A stretch of DNA of 64,000 nucleotides from JAUSIF01 sp963711595 (GTDB taxonomy: Bacteria; Pseudomonadota; Alphaproteobacteria; Rhizobiales; Xanthobacteraceae): assembly GCA_963711595.1 (NCBI GenBank), contig CAVQER010000004.1, forward strand, positions 1 to 64,000, written 5' to 3'. A program made the position numbers and the translations under genes. Position 1 is the stretch's first letter. The number at the start of each line of letters is the position of its first letter. Below, one piece after another: positions 18,740-29,110 of the stretch. A model generated the notes under the pieces. It saw only the letters and a list, made by a program, of their open reading frames with translations. It made no database searches and was not told the DNA's origin.

Positions 18740-21058
18740 ATGGACGACCGTACTCGATACCCAGAAAGTTATGACGCGACTCGGCATTCGACGCCGTCCG
18801 CTCATGACATGATCAACCTCGATTATCTGTTCTCCGCCATCAGGCGGAGATTTCGCGTATTCCTTCTTGTATGCGCAGCAGCTATTGCCCTAGGGGTCGC
18901 GTACATTGTCGCCGCTGTTCCGTTGTACACGGCGTATACCGATCTTCTGATCGACGAGCGCCGAGCGATCAACGAGCGGGATGCAGCGGCGATCGGCGGA
19001 CCAGGGTTCGACACGCAAGGCGTTGATAGTCAGGTGGAAATCCTGAAATCCGGGAGAGTTGGATTGGCCGTCGTCAACGCGTTAGAGCTGGATAAAGACC
19101 CCCGGCATATGGCATCCGACGATGACTTTCCGATCGCCCTTATCCGAAGCTTCATATCGTCCGTCAGGAGCACTCTGAAGGGGTCTCAACGCGATGAGGT
19201 GGTCGAAAGCGACGACGTCGCCCCTACAAGACGGGCCGCCTTGCGCAAGGTCCAACAAAACCTATCGGTTGAACGCATCGGGCGCACTCACGTACTTCGG
19301 GTCAGCTATCGATCTTCCGACCGCCAGCTCGCCGCGCGCATCGCCGACGGACTTTCCGAGGCTTACCTCACCGACCAGCTTGACGCGAAGTACGAAGCAA
19401 CCAGGCGCGCTACTTCGTGGTTGCAGGAACGCATCGACGAACTGCGGCAGGCGGCGATCAGCAGCGATTTGGCGGTTCAGAAATACCGGACCGAACACAA
19501 TCTTCTCGCGCCTAGGGGCGTACTGGTCACGGATCAGCAACTTTCGGAATTGAGCAGCCAGCTGATCCTGGCCCGCGCCGAAAGTGCCAAGGCGGAAGCG
19601 CGCTATCGGAGAATTCGGTTAATCCTGGACTCAGGCCAGACGGATGCCGCGGTGTCCGAAGCTCTCGGCAATCCGGTCATCAACAAACTGCGGACAAGTT
19701 ATCTGGAGGCCTCAAAAAAGGAGGCCGAGTTTTCAGTGCAGGTCGGCCCGAATCACGTTCAGACGGTTCGCCTACGAAACGAAATGAAGGAGTACGAGCG
19801 GCTGATTTTCGACGAGCTCAGGCGGATCGCCGAAAGCTACGAAAGCGATTTTCAGGTCGCCAAGGCCCGTGAGCAAAACCTGACAGAAAACCTCTCCGGC
19901 GCGGTCGACATATCCGCAGGCGCCAACGTCACCCTCGTGGCACTTCGTCAGCTCGAACGCGAGTCTGAGACATACCGAAATCTCCATCAGGCCTTCCTGC
20001 AGCGCTATCAGGAAAACATGCAGCGGGAATCGTCTCCGATTACCGAGGCGCGTGTTATTACCAAGGCCGTGACCCCGACTGCGGCGAGCCATCCGCGCAC
20101 CCCGCTCGTTCTGGCGCTTGCACTGATGTTTGGAGGTCTCGCGGGCGGGGCACTGGGAGCCTTGTTCGAGTTCCGCGATCGTGCATTCCGGACCGGCGAG
20201 CAAATTCGCTCGGAACTGGGGCTCGAATATTTCGGCATGCTGCCCCGCGTTCAAGCCAAGCGCGTCCGTCAACGCTCGGCGAAGTTCTTGCGTCGTATGC
20301 TTTCAGCTGATGGCAAGGACGATCCACAGGTGGTGAAATTATCGACAAGCCTGATGCGCCATGTGCTGGATTCTCCGCTTTCGCAGTTCGCGGAGACATT
20401 GCGCTCGGCGAAAGTCGCAATCGACCTTTCACTGGCAGATCGGCCGAAACTGATCGGCGTCGTCTCTGTCTTGCCCGGCGAAGGCAAGTCGACGACAGCA
20501 ATGAATTTGGCAGAACTGATTGCTCATCAAGGAGCAACCGTATTGCTCATCGACGGGGACATGCGCAATCCGGGGCTGACGCGATCCGTTGCGCCGCGAT
20601 CAAAGGCGGGACTCGTCGAAGCCTTATTAAATCAGACGCCGCCGGAAGAGCTGTACGTGACGGAGCCGGAATCCAAGCTCACGATTCTGCCGGCCGGCGG
20701 ATTCAAGCGCGTAACGCATACGAGCGAACTGTTGTCGTCACCACGCATGTCGCAATTGCTGAAAACTGTGCAGAAGAACTTTGACTACGTAATCATCGAT
20801 CTGCCTCCCCTGGGCGTCGTGGTAGACGCGCGCGCGATTGCTCCCATGCTCGATGCCTTCATTTTGGTTACGGAATGGGGCAGCACACTTCGAAGAGCGG
20901 TCCGTACTACGCTTGCGGCGGAGCCACGCATCCGCGAAAAATGTTTGGGTGCGATCCTGAATAAAGTGGATGGCGACAAGCTGCGTCGGTACGAAAGTTA
21001 CGGCTCGATTGAATACTATTCCGGTAAATTTGCAGGCTACTACCGCGACGGAAAATAG
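18740..21058 (+). CDS. Polysaccharide co-polymerase with tyrosine autokinase (Wzc/ExoP type)
   Basis: 772 residues from ATG 18740 (TTG 18728 also in frame). The N-terminal Wzz region has a membrane helix near 38-60 and a second at about 430-455 (LVLALALMFGGLAGGALGAL), with a long coiled-coil periplasmic part between. The cytoplasmic BY-kinase domain shows Walker A PGEGKSTT (about 578), Walker A' LLIDGDMRNP (about 603), Walker B VIIDLPPLG (about 684) and a C-terminal Tyr cluster (YESYGSIEYY). It would set chain length and coordinate export with the OPX protein. No low-molecular-weight tyrosine phosphatase (Wzb) is seen in the locus; see the phosphatase at 34545. Confidence 0.93.
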   Translation: MDDRTRYPESYDATRHSTPSAHDMINLDYLFSAIRRRFRVFLLVCAAAIALGVAYIVAAVPLYTAYTDLLIDERRAINERDAAAIGGPGFDTQGVDSQVEILKSGRVGLAVVNALELDKDPRHMASDDDFPIALIRSFISSVRSTLKGSQRDEVVESDDVAPTRRAALRKVQQNLSVERIGRTHVLRVSYRSSDRQLAARIADGLSEAYLTDQLDAKYEATRRATSWLQERIDELRQAAISSDLAVQKYRTEHNLLAPRGVLVTDQQLSELSSQLILARAESAKAEARYRRIRLILDSGQTDAAVSEALGNPVINKLRTSYLEASKKEAEFSVQVGPNHVQTVRLRNEMKEYERLIFDELRRIAESYESDFQVAKAREQNLTENLSGAVDISAGANVTLVALRQLERESETYRNLHQAFLQRYQENMQRESSPITEARVITKAVTPTAASHPRTPLVLALALMFGGLAGGALGALFEFRDRAFRTGEQIRSELGLEYFGMLPRVQAKRVRQRSAKFLRRMLSADGKDDPQVVKLSTSLMRHVLDSPLSQFAETLRSAKVAIDLSLADRPKLIGVVSVLPGEGKSTTAMNLAELIAHQGATVLLIDGDMRNPGLTRSVAPRSKAGLVEALLNQTPPEELYVTEPESKLTILPAGGFKRVTHTSELLSSPRMSQLLKTVQKNFDYVIIDLPPLGVVVDARAIAPMLDAFILVTEWGSTLRRAVRTTLAAEPRIREKCLGAILNKVDGDKLRRYESYGSIEYYSGKFAGYYRDGK

Positions 21059-21070
21059 TCCGAAACCAAT

Positions 21071-21802
21071 ATGGTCCCGAATGTCGGCAATATCGTTTTG
21101 CCGCGCCTTGTGGCGACCGCTTTATCCGTATTGTTGACGGCTTGGGCCGTCACCGAACTCATCTCTCTCTCGGCGAGCACGACGGGCCGTTCCTTGGCAA
21201 CGGCAATCGACGCCAGCGACCAGTCGAAATCGGAAGTCCTGGATCGCCTGCTCGAGGATCAGGCATCCGGTCGCCTGTGGGAACGTTGCGACACGCTCAC
21301 CCTGAATGCGCTTGTCGCAGTCAGTTTGGCAAACGTCGATGAGGCGACCGCGGCCGCAGATCCGATCCACACCGACCGCGCGAGCGACAGCGCCGAAGCC
21401 GCGATCCGCAAGGCACTTCGGTGTCGGCCACTTGACGGGGATCTATGGTTGAAACTCGCCGCGCTGGACACGGTTCAGCGCACTCCATCTGAAAAGACGA
21501 TTGAGGCCATTCGACTGTCGCACTGGACCACGCCAAGCGAGGGGCGGATCGTCCGGCGCAGGGTGGATTTAGCCTCCCGACTGTTCGACAGGGGGATTGC
21601 CGACATTCGACCGGAGTTGCACTCGGATATTCGCACGTTGGTCACCTTCGACGCTGTCGACAAAATCGCGGACATGTTTGTAGCTGCGCCGGAATCGGTT
21701 CGGCCAATTTATCGAGAGTGGATTGAGTTGCTCCCCACCGGACGAAGAAGCGAATTAGCAAGAGCGGTGGAACTTCGGGGAAGCAGCTTGAACGCAAGCT
21801 AG
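21071..21802 (+). CDS. Membrane-anchored protein of unknown function
   Basis: 243 residues, starting 12 bases after the co-polymerase stop. A single N-terminal hydrophobic segment (LPRLVATALSVLLTAWAV) would anchor it. The rest is mostly helical, with Cys in the elements LWERCDT and ALRCRPLDGDLWLKLA. The latter resembles a TPR-like unit, suggesting a periplasmic helical-repeat domain. Its position directly behind the Wzc gene suggests an accessory role in polymer assembly; no named family was recognised. Confidence 0.75.
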   Translation: MVPNVGNIVLPRLVATALSVLLTAWAVTELISLSASTTGRSLATAIDASDQSKSEVLDRLLEDQASGRLWERCDTLTLNALVAVSLANVDEATAAADPIHTDRASDSAEAAIRKALRCRPLDGDLWLKLAALDTVQRTPSEKTIEAIRLSHWTTPSEGRIVRRRVDLASRLFDRGIADIRPELHSDIRTLVTFDAVDKIADMFVAAPESVRPIYREWIELLPTGRRSELARAVELRGSSLNAS

Positions 21803-21927
21803 CGCGTAAGCGTAGGTCCCACGTCGACGAGATATATTAACTGGCTATCGATACTCCTAGCCGGTGATGGATATATTGACGTAATGCAAGATGCCGGCAT
21901 GCGAACGATGGAACGCTGCAGCACACG

Positions 21928-23229
21928 ATGAAGGTACTGATGCTTCACAACCGGTACCGGGAGCGGGGCGGGGAGGACTACTCCTCGGCCGCGGAGGTAG
22001 AGCTTCTACGCTCGGCAGGGATCGATTGCACGTTTCATCAGGTCGACAATCGGAACATGCAAAGCACCGGGATAGCGGCCGCCATCAATGCGGTCTGGTC
22101 GCGCGACCGCGCGCGCGAGATCGCAGGCATCGTGAAGGATCGTCAAATCGATCTCGTTCACGTTCAGAATTTCTTTCCCCAGTTGTCGCCTGCCGTCCAT
22201 TGGGCTGCGGGGGAGGCCGGCGCCACAGTGGTCCAAACCTTGCGGAACTACAGACTTGCATGCGTAAACGGCCAATTTTTTCGCGACGGACAAATTTGCG
22301 AAGATTGCCTTGGGCGCTCTCCTATTCGCGGAATTGTACACCGCTGCTACCGAGACAGCTTCGCAGCGTCGAGTGCGGTCGCCGCAATGCTTGTCGCGCA
22401 CCGCATGATCGGCACGTGGACGCGAAAGGTCGATCGCTTTATCGCCGTATCCGACTTCATTCGCACAAAGCTAATCGAAGCTGGGCTGCCGGCGGAGAAG
22501 GTCGAAGTCAAACCCAACTTTCTCTCGGCCGTTCCAGCCGCACCGGGGCCAGGCGCCGGCGGATACTTCGTCTATGTCGGACGACTGTCGGAAGAAAAAG
22601 GAATTCGTACGCTGCTGGAGGCTTGGAAAGCCTTGCCGTCGCCGGTCCCGGGGTTGAAGCTCGTTGGCTCCGGTCCGATGGACGAATTCGTGAAGTCCGT
22701 CGCGGCGCTGGTCCCGCAGGTAGACATACTCGGCCCCAGAAGCGCAGCCGAAGTTCTCGACATCGTCGGCCGAGCGGAGGCGCTCATTTTTCCCTCTGAA
22801 TGGTATGAGGGGCATCCGCGAGTAACGATTGAGGCACTTTCGGTGGGGACGCCGATCATCGCATCGAACGTTGGCGCTGTAACGGAGGTTGTCCAGGAAC
22901 GAGTTACGGGACTCCATTTTTGCGCAGGTTCCGCTGTCGACCTCGCCGCGAAGGTTAAGGAGTTTCTCGGAAACCCGGATCGAATGTCATCGATGCGCTT
23001 GGCCGCTCGCAAAACATTTTTAGCGCGCTACACCGCCGCCGAAAATATCAAACTGATGCTGAGCATTTATGAACGAGCTCGGACTTCAGGCGGCAAGAGG
23101 GCGAGGCGCAGGGTGAACGCGCATCGGCGCGTTCAACGCCGTCCTTGCTCCGGGTCATTGCCGGGCGAGAGACGATGTATAACTCGGCACTGCCGCGGGT
23201 GCTCCGGGTACTCCATCGAGAATGGCTGA
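21928..23229 (+). CDS. GT4 family glycosyltransferase with Cys-rich insert
   Basis: 433 residues from ATG 21928. Typical GT4 elements are NRYRERGGEDYSSAAEVELL at the N-terminus, YFVYVGRLSEEKGIRTLLEA, and the donor-binding region PSEWYEGHPRVTIEALSVG. An insert near 108-140 (ACVNGQ, CEDCLG, HRCYRDS) has four Cys in a pattern found in a GT4 subgroup and may bind zinc. The final 45 residues are Arg-rich and unlike the family. They overlap the convergent gene at 23155 by 75 bases, so the true C-terminus may be shorter, or a late frameshift is possible. Confidence 0.82.
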   Translation: MKVLMLHNRYRERGGEDYSSAAEVELLRSAGIDCTFHQVDNRNMQSTGIAAAINAVWSRDRAREIAGIVKDRQIDLVHVQNFFPQLSPAVHWAAGEAGATVVQTLRNYRLACVNGQFFRDGQICEDCLGRSPIRGIVHRCYRDSFAASSAVAAMLVAHRMIGTWTRKVDRFIAVSDFIRTKLIEAGLPAEKVEVKPNFLSAVPAAPGPGAGGYFVYVGRLSEEKGIRTLLEAWKALPSPVPGLKLVGSGPMDEFVKSVAALVPQVDILGPRSAAEVLDIVGRAEALIFPSEWYEGHPRVTIEALSVGTPIIASNVGAVTEVVQERVTGLHFCAGSAVDLAAKVKEFLGNPDRMSSMRLAARKTFLARYTAAENIKLMLSIYERARTSGGKRARRRVNAHRRVQRRPCSGSLPGERRCITRHCRGCSGYSIENG

Positions 23230-24423
23230 AGTAGCTGCGAGTGCTTTGTGTCGCTCCGACTGCAAATATCCGATGCAAATCGCGACACCAAGCGAATACA
23301 TCGGACTCTGCAGTCCGAGGTTGGAATGGAGGCAAAGGACGAGGATCGCGAACATTGCGCAGCACTGCGCTCGTGCGGGGAGGGGCATGCTCCGGTGCGG
23401 GAAGCATCGCGCGAGGATAAGGACCAGTAACCCGAAGCCGACTATACCGAGGCGGTACAAAGTATCGATGAAAGCACTGTGTGTGCTGACGAGCAGGAAA
23501 TCTTCCCCTTCTTCGCGGTAGTTTTCTCGGTCCAGTAAAGCTGAGTATTCATTGCGAAGCGATTCCGTCCCAAAGCCAACTCCGACGCCCCAGGTTTGAG
23601 CGGTAGCCTCCAGGGCGTCTTTCCAGAATGCGAGGCGCCAGCCGGAGTTGGCATCGATTTCGAAGACCCGCCCTGGATCCTGTAGACCGACGATCGTCGC
23701 CGTCGCCAACAGCACAAGAAACGCGGCGAGGATCAGACGATCGGCAGGAATCCGAACGACTGTAGTCGCGAGGAATCCTAAAATTGTCAGGTAAACGATT
23801 GTGTTCTGCAAAAAGTAGTTGTGCGCCATGCACCATGCAGACACAAGCAGCAAGACCAAAATGGCCGTGTGGCGCCACTTGCCTGGTCGGAATGCAAGGT
23901 AGGAAAGTGCCAGCAGCCCCAGGAAAACATGGTTTCTCAGCGTGAACGATGCGCGAAAACTAGTATCGCCGAGAAGGACGAGGTCAATGGCAGATCCGAG
24001 TACAAAGGCAACCAGCACGACCGCGATCAACACTGCATCGCGATTGTGATCGAATTTCGAATCTTCCCACCATTTCTGCGATGCTGCGACCATCGGAAGA
24101 AGTATGGCAAGAAAGGAAGCTTGCTGAGGAATGACGCTCGTATCATGGTAACGCGTCCATGCCGTCGGAAACGCATGGAGGTACGAAAGGACGACATAGA
24201 CGAACCCGAGCGCAGTGAATGCCAGTAGAGGGAGATTTTGCCTTCGTAGAACTGTCTCGCGCGCGTAAACGACCGCGAGGACAACGATCGGGAGCAGCGC
24301 CAGGAGCCGATAGGCCTTCAGGGATTCGCCGATCGCGGCAATGCCCAGTACGAGGACGACGAATATCCAGCCGTCTCCCTTCACCAGCCCAAATCCATCG
24401 GTACGTGTATCAACCACACTCAT
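23155..24423 (-). CDS. O-antigen ligase/polymerase-like membrane protein (Wzy candidate 1)
   Basis: 422 residues with about ten hydrophobic segments. The family's large loop carries WGVGVGFGTESLRNEY and STHSAFIDTLYRLGIVGFG, the conserved region of O-antigen ligases and Wzy polymerases (with the THS/H element). It would polymerise repeat units at the periplasmic face of the inner membrane. It is encoded opposite to its neighbours and converges with the GT4 gene at 21928. A second protein of this type is at 27752; which one is the polymerase and which a ligase is not clear. Confidence 0.85.
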   Translation of the reverse strand: MSVVDTRTDGFGLVKGDGWIFVVLVLGIAAIGESLKAYRLLALLPIVVLAVVYARETVLRRQNLPLLAFTALGFVYVVLSYLHAFPTAWTRYHDTSVIPQQASFLAILLPMVAASQKWWEDSKFDHNRDAVLIAVVLVAFVLGSAIDLVLLGDTSFRASFTLRNHVFLGLLALSYLAFRPGKWRHTAILVLLLVSAWCMAHNYFLQNTIVYLTILGFLATTVVRIPADRLILAAFLVLLATATIVGLQDPGRVFEIDANSGWRLAFWKDALEATAQTWGVGVGFGTESLRNEYSALLDRENYREEGEDFLLVSTHSAFIDTLYRLGIVGFGLLVLILARCFPHRSMPLPARAQCCAMFAILVLCLHSNLGLQSPMYSLGVAICIGYLQSERHKALAATSAILDGVPGAPAAVPSYTSSLARQ

Positions 24424-24635
24424 TCGCTGGCACCGATCGGCGGGCCCAGGGTCTTTCCGTCGCAGGCCGACGCGCGACTATAGACGCTTAAGAAGGGGAA
24501 CACGAACCCGGTGGAATAGCGCGAATAGTAAAGTTAATTCGCGAGTTCGCTGGCGAACCCTGTTTATTCAGCAACAACCGTTGTTCCAGAACTCAGACAA
24601 GCTACTTGGCAGCGCGATGTGGTAGAATTGGCGGA

Positions 24636-26397
24636 ATGATCCAAACAGTAATAAAGACTCTGCGAATTTTGAGCCCGTCGGAGCTCTGGCGGGGAGCAAT
24701 TCTTGTGGCCCTCATGACGGTGCTGGCGGCACTGGAAGTGGCGGGCGTCGCGTCGATCGCGCCGTTCCTCGCGGTGATGGCAAATCCGGCCAGCATCGAA
24801 ACCAACCCCTACTTGAGGGAGGCGTACGCCTTTTTCGGATTTACCAGCACCCATAGTTTTCTGTTCGCGCTCGCCGGGTTTTCCTTGGGCGTGCTGATAT
24901 TCATTTCCATCCTACGGTCGTTCGTAAATTACTCCATGTATCGATACGCAAACATGCGGCGGCACGCCATCGGCATGCGGCTGATAACTCGTTATTTGCA
25001 ACAACCCTACGCATTCTTCCTCGGACGCAATACCAACGAATTATCGAAGATGATCCTGTCCGAAGTGGACCAGCTGATCGAGTACGCGATCATGCCGATC
25101 CTGCTGTTTTTCTCATACAGCCTGGTGCTGATTGCGCTCGTCATAATGCTCATTGTGGTAGACCCGGTTCTCGCCATAACGCTTTTCGTTGGAATCGGCG
25201 GCTTGTACGCAGTGCTGTACACCGTTCTGCGCGGAACGCTTAGTCGTCTCGGATCCGGCCGGGAGCGGGCCAATTCCGAACGGTACCGTTCGGCAGCCGA
25301 AATACTTGGTGGCATAAAAGAGTTGAAAGTCTTGGGGCGCGACCAGGCCTACGTCGGCGGCTTTAGAACCCCCTCCCTGCGCTTCTCGCGCTACCAGGCG
25401 ACAAGCAGCGCGCTTGCCGATATTCCGAGGTTCCTGGTCGAAGCGATCGGCTTTGCGACCGTGCTTGTCGCTTCCTTGGTCTTGCTCACGCGGTCTGGAG
25501 GAATGAGCGGGGCTCTCCCGGTCATTGGATTGTATGCGTATGCCGGATATCGAATTCTGCCTGCAATGCATCATATCTACCGTACATTCGTCAGACTACG
25601 GTTCATTGCGCCGGCCGTTAATACCATCATCAAGGAACTCGACGAGGCCCAGGCGCAAGCGGCCCCGGCAGATCTCGTCACCGAGCGTCTTCCGCTTCGC
25701 GAGGCGATCACACTCGAGAATGTCAGCTTCAACTACGCTGGGTCCGAAAGGCCGATCTTTAAGGATATTAGTTTCAAGATTCGCGCCGGGAGCATTACGG
25801 GCATTGTTGGCTCCACGGGCGTCGGCAAAAGCACCTTGGTGGATCTTATTCTCGGTCTGCTGGAACCGACCACCGGGCGTGTCCTGGTTGACGGGGTGCC
25901 GCTGACGACCTCGATACGTCGCATGTGGAACAACAATATCGGATATGTGCCGCAGCACATTTTCTTAACGGACGATACGATTGCGCGAAACATTGCGTTC
26001 GGCGTCGACATCAAGGACATCAACCTGCTGGCTGTCGAACACGCGGCAAGATTGGCGCAAGTTCACGATTTCATCGTCGAACTCGTTGCCGAAGAAGTAT
26101 GACACCGTGATTGGCGAGCGAGGCATACGCCTGTCTGGCGGACAACGTCAGCGACTAGGCATCGCGCGCGCGCTGTATCATGAGCCGCAGGTTCTTATTC
26201 TCGACGAAGCTATGAACGCGCTCGACCACCACACGGAGGCCGCCGTGTTGGACGCCCTTGGGAAACTGGCGCCGATCAAGACGGTCATCATGATCACGCA
26301 CCGAACGGCAACGGCTGATATGTGCGATCAGGTGCTAAATGTTGAGAAGGGGCGGGTACTTGAGGTTGGTCAGGCGCAACTAGAGCGGCGCGCATAG
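24636..26397 (+). pseudogene. PglK-like ABC transporter (lipid-linked oligosaccharide flippase), one-base frameshift
   Basis: Fused permease-ATPase of about 586 residues. Six membrane segments fill the first half. The ATPase shows Walker A GSTGVGKST, signature LSGGQRQRLGIARAL, Walker B VLILDEAMNALD and the H-loop ITHR. After FIVEL an extra G near 26080 shifts the frame; the sequence resumes as LPKKYDTVIGERGIRLSGGQ and stops at 26397. Length is 1 modulo 3. The type resembles PglK/WlaB, which flips lipid-linked oligosaccharides. No Wzx flippase is seen in this locus, so this protein may do that job (inference). Start ATG 24636; TTG 24606 is also in frame. Confidence 0.85.
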
Positions 26398-26429
26398 ACC
26401 TCGCGCGGACACTGAGGCTGGGTAAAGGA

Positions 26430-27548
26430 TCATGCCTTCCGCAACGCGCGTTTCAGGACGGTAGAGACGCGTGCGTCCCAAGTGTACTTTGTGAGAAAAT
26501 CTTCTCGTGCATGCCGGGCCAGATTTTCTGCAAAGGATGTACTCGAAGTAAGTCTGGTAAGCGCGTCGGCCCATGCATCAATATCCTCGGGGGGCACGAG
26601 AACGCTGTTTCTTTCATTGGTGAGGACCTCACGCACCGTTGGTAAGTCGGAGGCTATTATTGGCAGGCCATGGGCCATGTACTCGAATATCTTCACCGGT
26701 GAGGTCCATTTCCCAATATCTGAGTCGTCGAAATCGATAGCAACGCGCTTCTGCACAGGAACGAGAGCGACATCAAAGGCGGACAAATAGCGGGACACGT
26801 CGGCATGGGGGACGTGGCCGTGAAAAGTGATATTTTCCGGGCAGCCCTTCGCTTGCCAATAACCAACTTGTTGCGCGTCGCCGCCGACCACATGAAAGTC
26901 CATTGCGTCATGTCGTTGGGCAAGTTTGATGGTCGTCTCCATACCCTTTCCAGGATAGAGCGAGCCCACATAGCCGATCTGCGGAACGCCAAGCCTATTC
27001 GCGATCGCATATGGTAAGATTGATTCCGACACCCGATCGGACCCGTTTGGTGCGACTAGGATCTTTGAACGCAACTGAGGCCATAGGTCCAAATAGTCGT
27101 TGGCAAGACCTTGAGTGACCGCAACAAGGCAGGCGAACGACCTCGAATTGAATATTCAACTCTCCATTCGACGATGTAGCATTTTTATCGGCAGCTCATG
27201 GGCATCGAAGACCGATGGGGTTGAGCTGAACGACGCAACAACTGCGAGCGGGCGACGTCGCGCATAATAGAGATCGGGCCTGAACTTCGTCGCGCGCGTC
27301 ACCAATCTGCCTGCGCCTGCGAATGCATGGAGACGGAGCCCGAGCGAGTCGGAGACCAAATCCAGTTCAAAAGTGGGATCCATCCCGTAGTAGCGGAAAA
27401 TATCTGCATCGCCGTATCCCGGGGAACGTCGGCCGAAAAGAATGACTTCGTGTTTGGCGCGCACCATAGCGGCGCACATCTTCATCATGTGCACCGTGCT
27501 CGCTCGAGCTGACGGGAAGATCGAGCCGCCCAGATAAGCGATCTTCAT
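26430..27548 (-). pseudogene. GT4 family glycosyltransferase with an in-frame TGA stop
   Basis: Reading from ATG 27548 gives a normal GT4 N-terminus (MKIAYLGGSIFPSARASTVH) and then stops at TGA 27156-27158 after HRRMES. The same frame continues without a break (IFNSRSFACLVAVTQGL) into a full GT4 C-terminal domain with QIGYVGSLYPGKGMETTIKL and KIFEYMAHGLPIIASDLP, ending at 26430. Without the stop the protein is 372 residues, the usual family size. A TGG (Trp) codon would fit at the stop. This is the only break in the window that is a substitution rather than an indel. Part of the minus-strand run with 27752 and 29304. Confidence 0.8.
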
Positions 27549-27751
27549 CTGCGCTGATACTCCGCCGGGTCCATCGGTGCGCGCGAACGATATTCCGATT
27601 TATAGAACCGGTATGCGCAAAAAATGTTCGGTGTGGGATTAATAGTTAACTGCGTCCTTGGAGCCGCAAAGTGAACGGTGTCGGGAGGCGAGGCATCTTG
27701 TCTTTAGTTAGCCGCCAGGCAGGCCGCGGGGCGTCGCCACCACCGCGAAGC

Positions 27752-29110
27752 TCAGGAAAAGTCTCTCGCTGATTTCCGCCGCGCAACAGAAACAGAAACC
27801 GCCGCCCCGAGAGCGGCTGCAATATACGCAGCCACACCCGGAACTTGCAGCGAGAAGTCCACAAGACCATGTAGAATAATGAGCAGCGAGATTGCCATTC
27901 CGGTCACGGGAATGACCCGAAACCGCTGACAAGTCCAATACCCAATTCGAAAAACATACATGAGATAGAAGAGGACAAATAACGCGAGTACGGCGAACGG
28001 AATTCCCATCCCTAGATAGCCTTCGAGGAATGAATTGTATGCGTGATCCAACACGCCCTCGATTCCGCATTCCGGAGAACGATAGACTGGAAATATGTTG
28101 CGGAAAGTGCCGAATCCGGTTCCGAACCAAGGGTAGTCCGCGATTGCGGAGAGGGTGGAGCGGAAGACACACCAGCGGTCAGCATTGAACTCGCTCTGCA
28201 CGAATTGAAACAGCGATCGAGTTCCAAAAACGGCGAAAGTTAGAGACAAAGCTAACGCCGCGGTGCCTGCAATTCCGAGACGTCGTCGTCTGGAGAATGC
28301 AAACCATCCCGCGATCAGGGCGAGAGAAGGAAGCGTAGAAGCGTAGTCAGCCCGCGACCCAGTCAGGAACAGCGCAAGAATACTGGTGCCAAAGAGACCG
28401 ACATACATGATCAATGTGATCCCGTTTTCATAAACATCGATCCGTAGCGTTGGGTGAGAATGCTCTCGCTGGAAATAAAGGAGTTGAGCGAGACGGATAA
28501 TGATACTGGCGGTCATTAGCGTAGCGACGCCAAACAACGTCACCGCTGAATTGCTGTTGATGAACGTTCCCGTGACGCTGTTCAGGTGATGCAGGTCCTC
28601 AACCCCCTCGAGCGTTGATGAAGGGGATACAAAGTGTTGAACCAGTCCGAACGCCGCGAATGCTCCGCCAATCAATGCAAGATGCTGCCAGAACGACTGG
28701 CATGCCTCATCGGATTGGAGAAGCACAAGCGTAGCCATGAAAATCAAGAACGGATGAACAACAAGCGGAATCGTCGCAAGGGTTCCTGCCGGCTCCACCG
28801 AAATCGCGCCGGTATCGATATTCAACAGATCGCGCACGGTCTTCCAAATAGGATTGGTAAGCACGTTCTGCGGGAAGTGAACTGACTGGAAAAAAAGATA
28901 CGCGGTGAGGCAGATAACCATGATGAGCGCGGTCCGATAGACCTTGTGCAATTCTAGATTCCGAGTCGAAATCATCAGCGTGCCCGCAAAGACTAGGCCG
29001 TTCAGCAGGGCCGCGAGACTAAACCAGAACGGGTCCGCCGACCCGAACGGGATTGCTGTCGCTAAGATAACGACCAGCAATCCGATACGAAGGATCCTCG
29101 ACGTTGACAT
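27752..29110 (-). CDS. O-antigen ligase/polymerase-like membrane protein (Wzy candidate 2)
   Basis: 452 residues with at least ten hydrophobic segments. The periplasmic loop contains ADYPWFGTGFGTFRNIFP and DHAYNSFLEGYLGMGIPFA, the H-containing motif of O-antigen ligase family proteins. GSRADYASTLPSLALIAGWF is the other conserved block (Arg after the Ser). It lies between two glycosyltransferase genes on the minus strand, about 200 bases from each. It duplicates the function type of 23155; two such proteins in one locus may reflect a polymerase and a ligase, or two polymers. Confidence 0.85.
   Translation of the reverse strand: MSTSRILRIGLLVVILATAIPFGSADPFWFSLAALLNGLVFAGTLMISTRNLELHKVYRTALIMVICLTAYLFFQSVHFPQNVLTNPIWKTVRDLLNIDTGAISVEPAGTLATIPLVVHPFLIFMATLVLLQSDEACQSFWQHLALIGGAFAAFGLVQHFVSPSSTLEGVEDLHHLNSVTGTFINSNSAVTLFGVATLMTASIIIRLAQLLYFQREHSHPTLRIDVYENGITLIMYVGLFGTSILALFLTGSRADYASTLPSLALIAGWFAFSRRRRLGIAGTAALALSLTFAVFGTRSLFQFVQSEFNADRWCVFRSTLSAIADYPWFGTGFGTFRNIFPVYRSPECGIEGVLDHAYNSFLEGYLGMGIPFAVLALFVLFYLMYVFRIGYWTCQRFRVIPVTGMAISLLIILHGLVDFSLQVPGVAAYIAAALGAAVSVSVARRKSARDFS

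Noticed and set aside
27156..27158. TGA read as selenocysteine
   Set aside because: GT4 transferases have no selenocysteine members and no SECIS-like hairpin follows; a Trp codon fits better.
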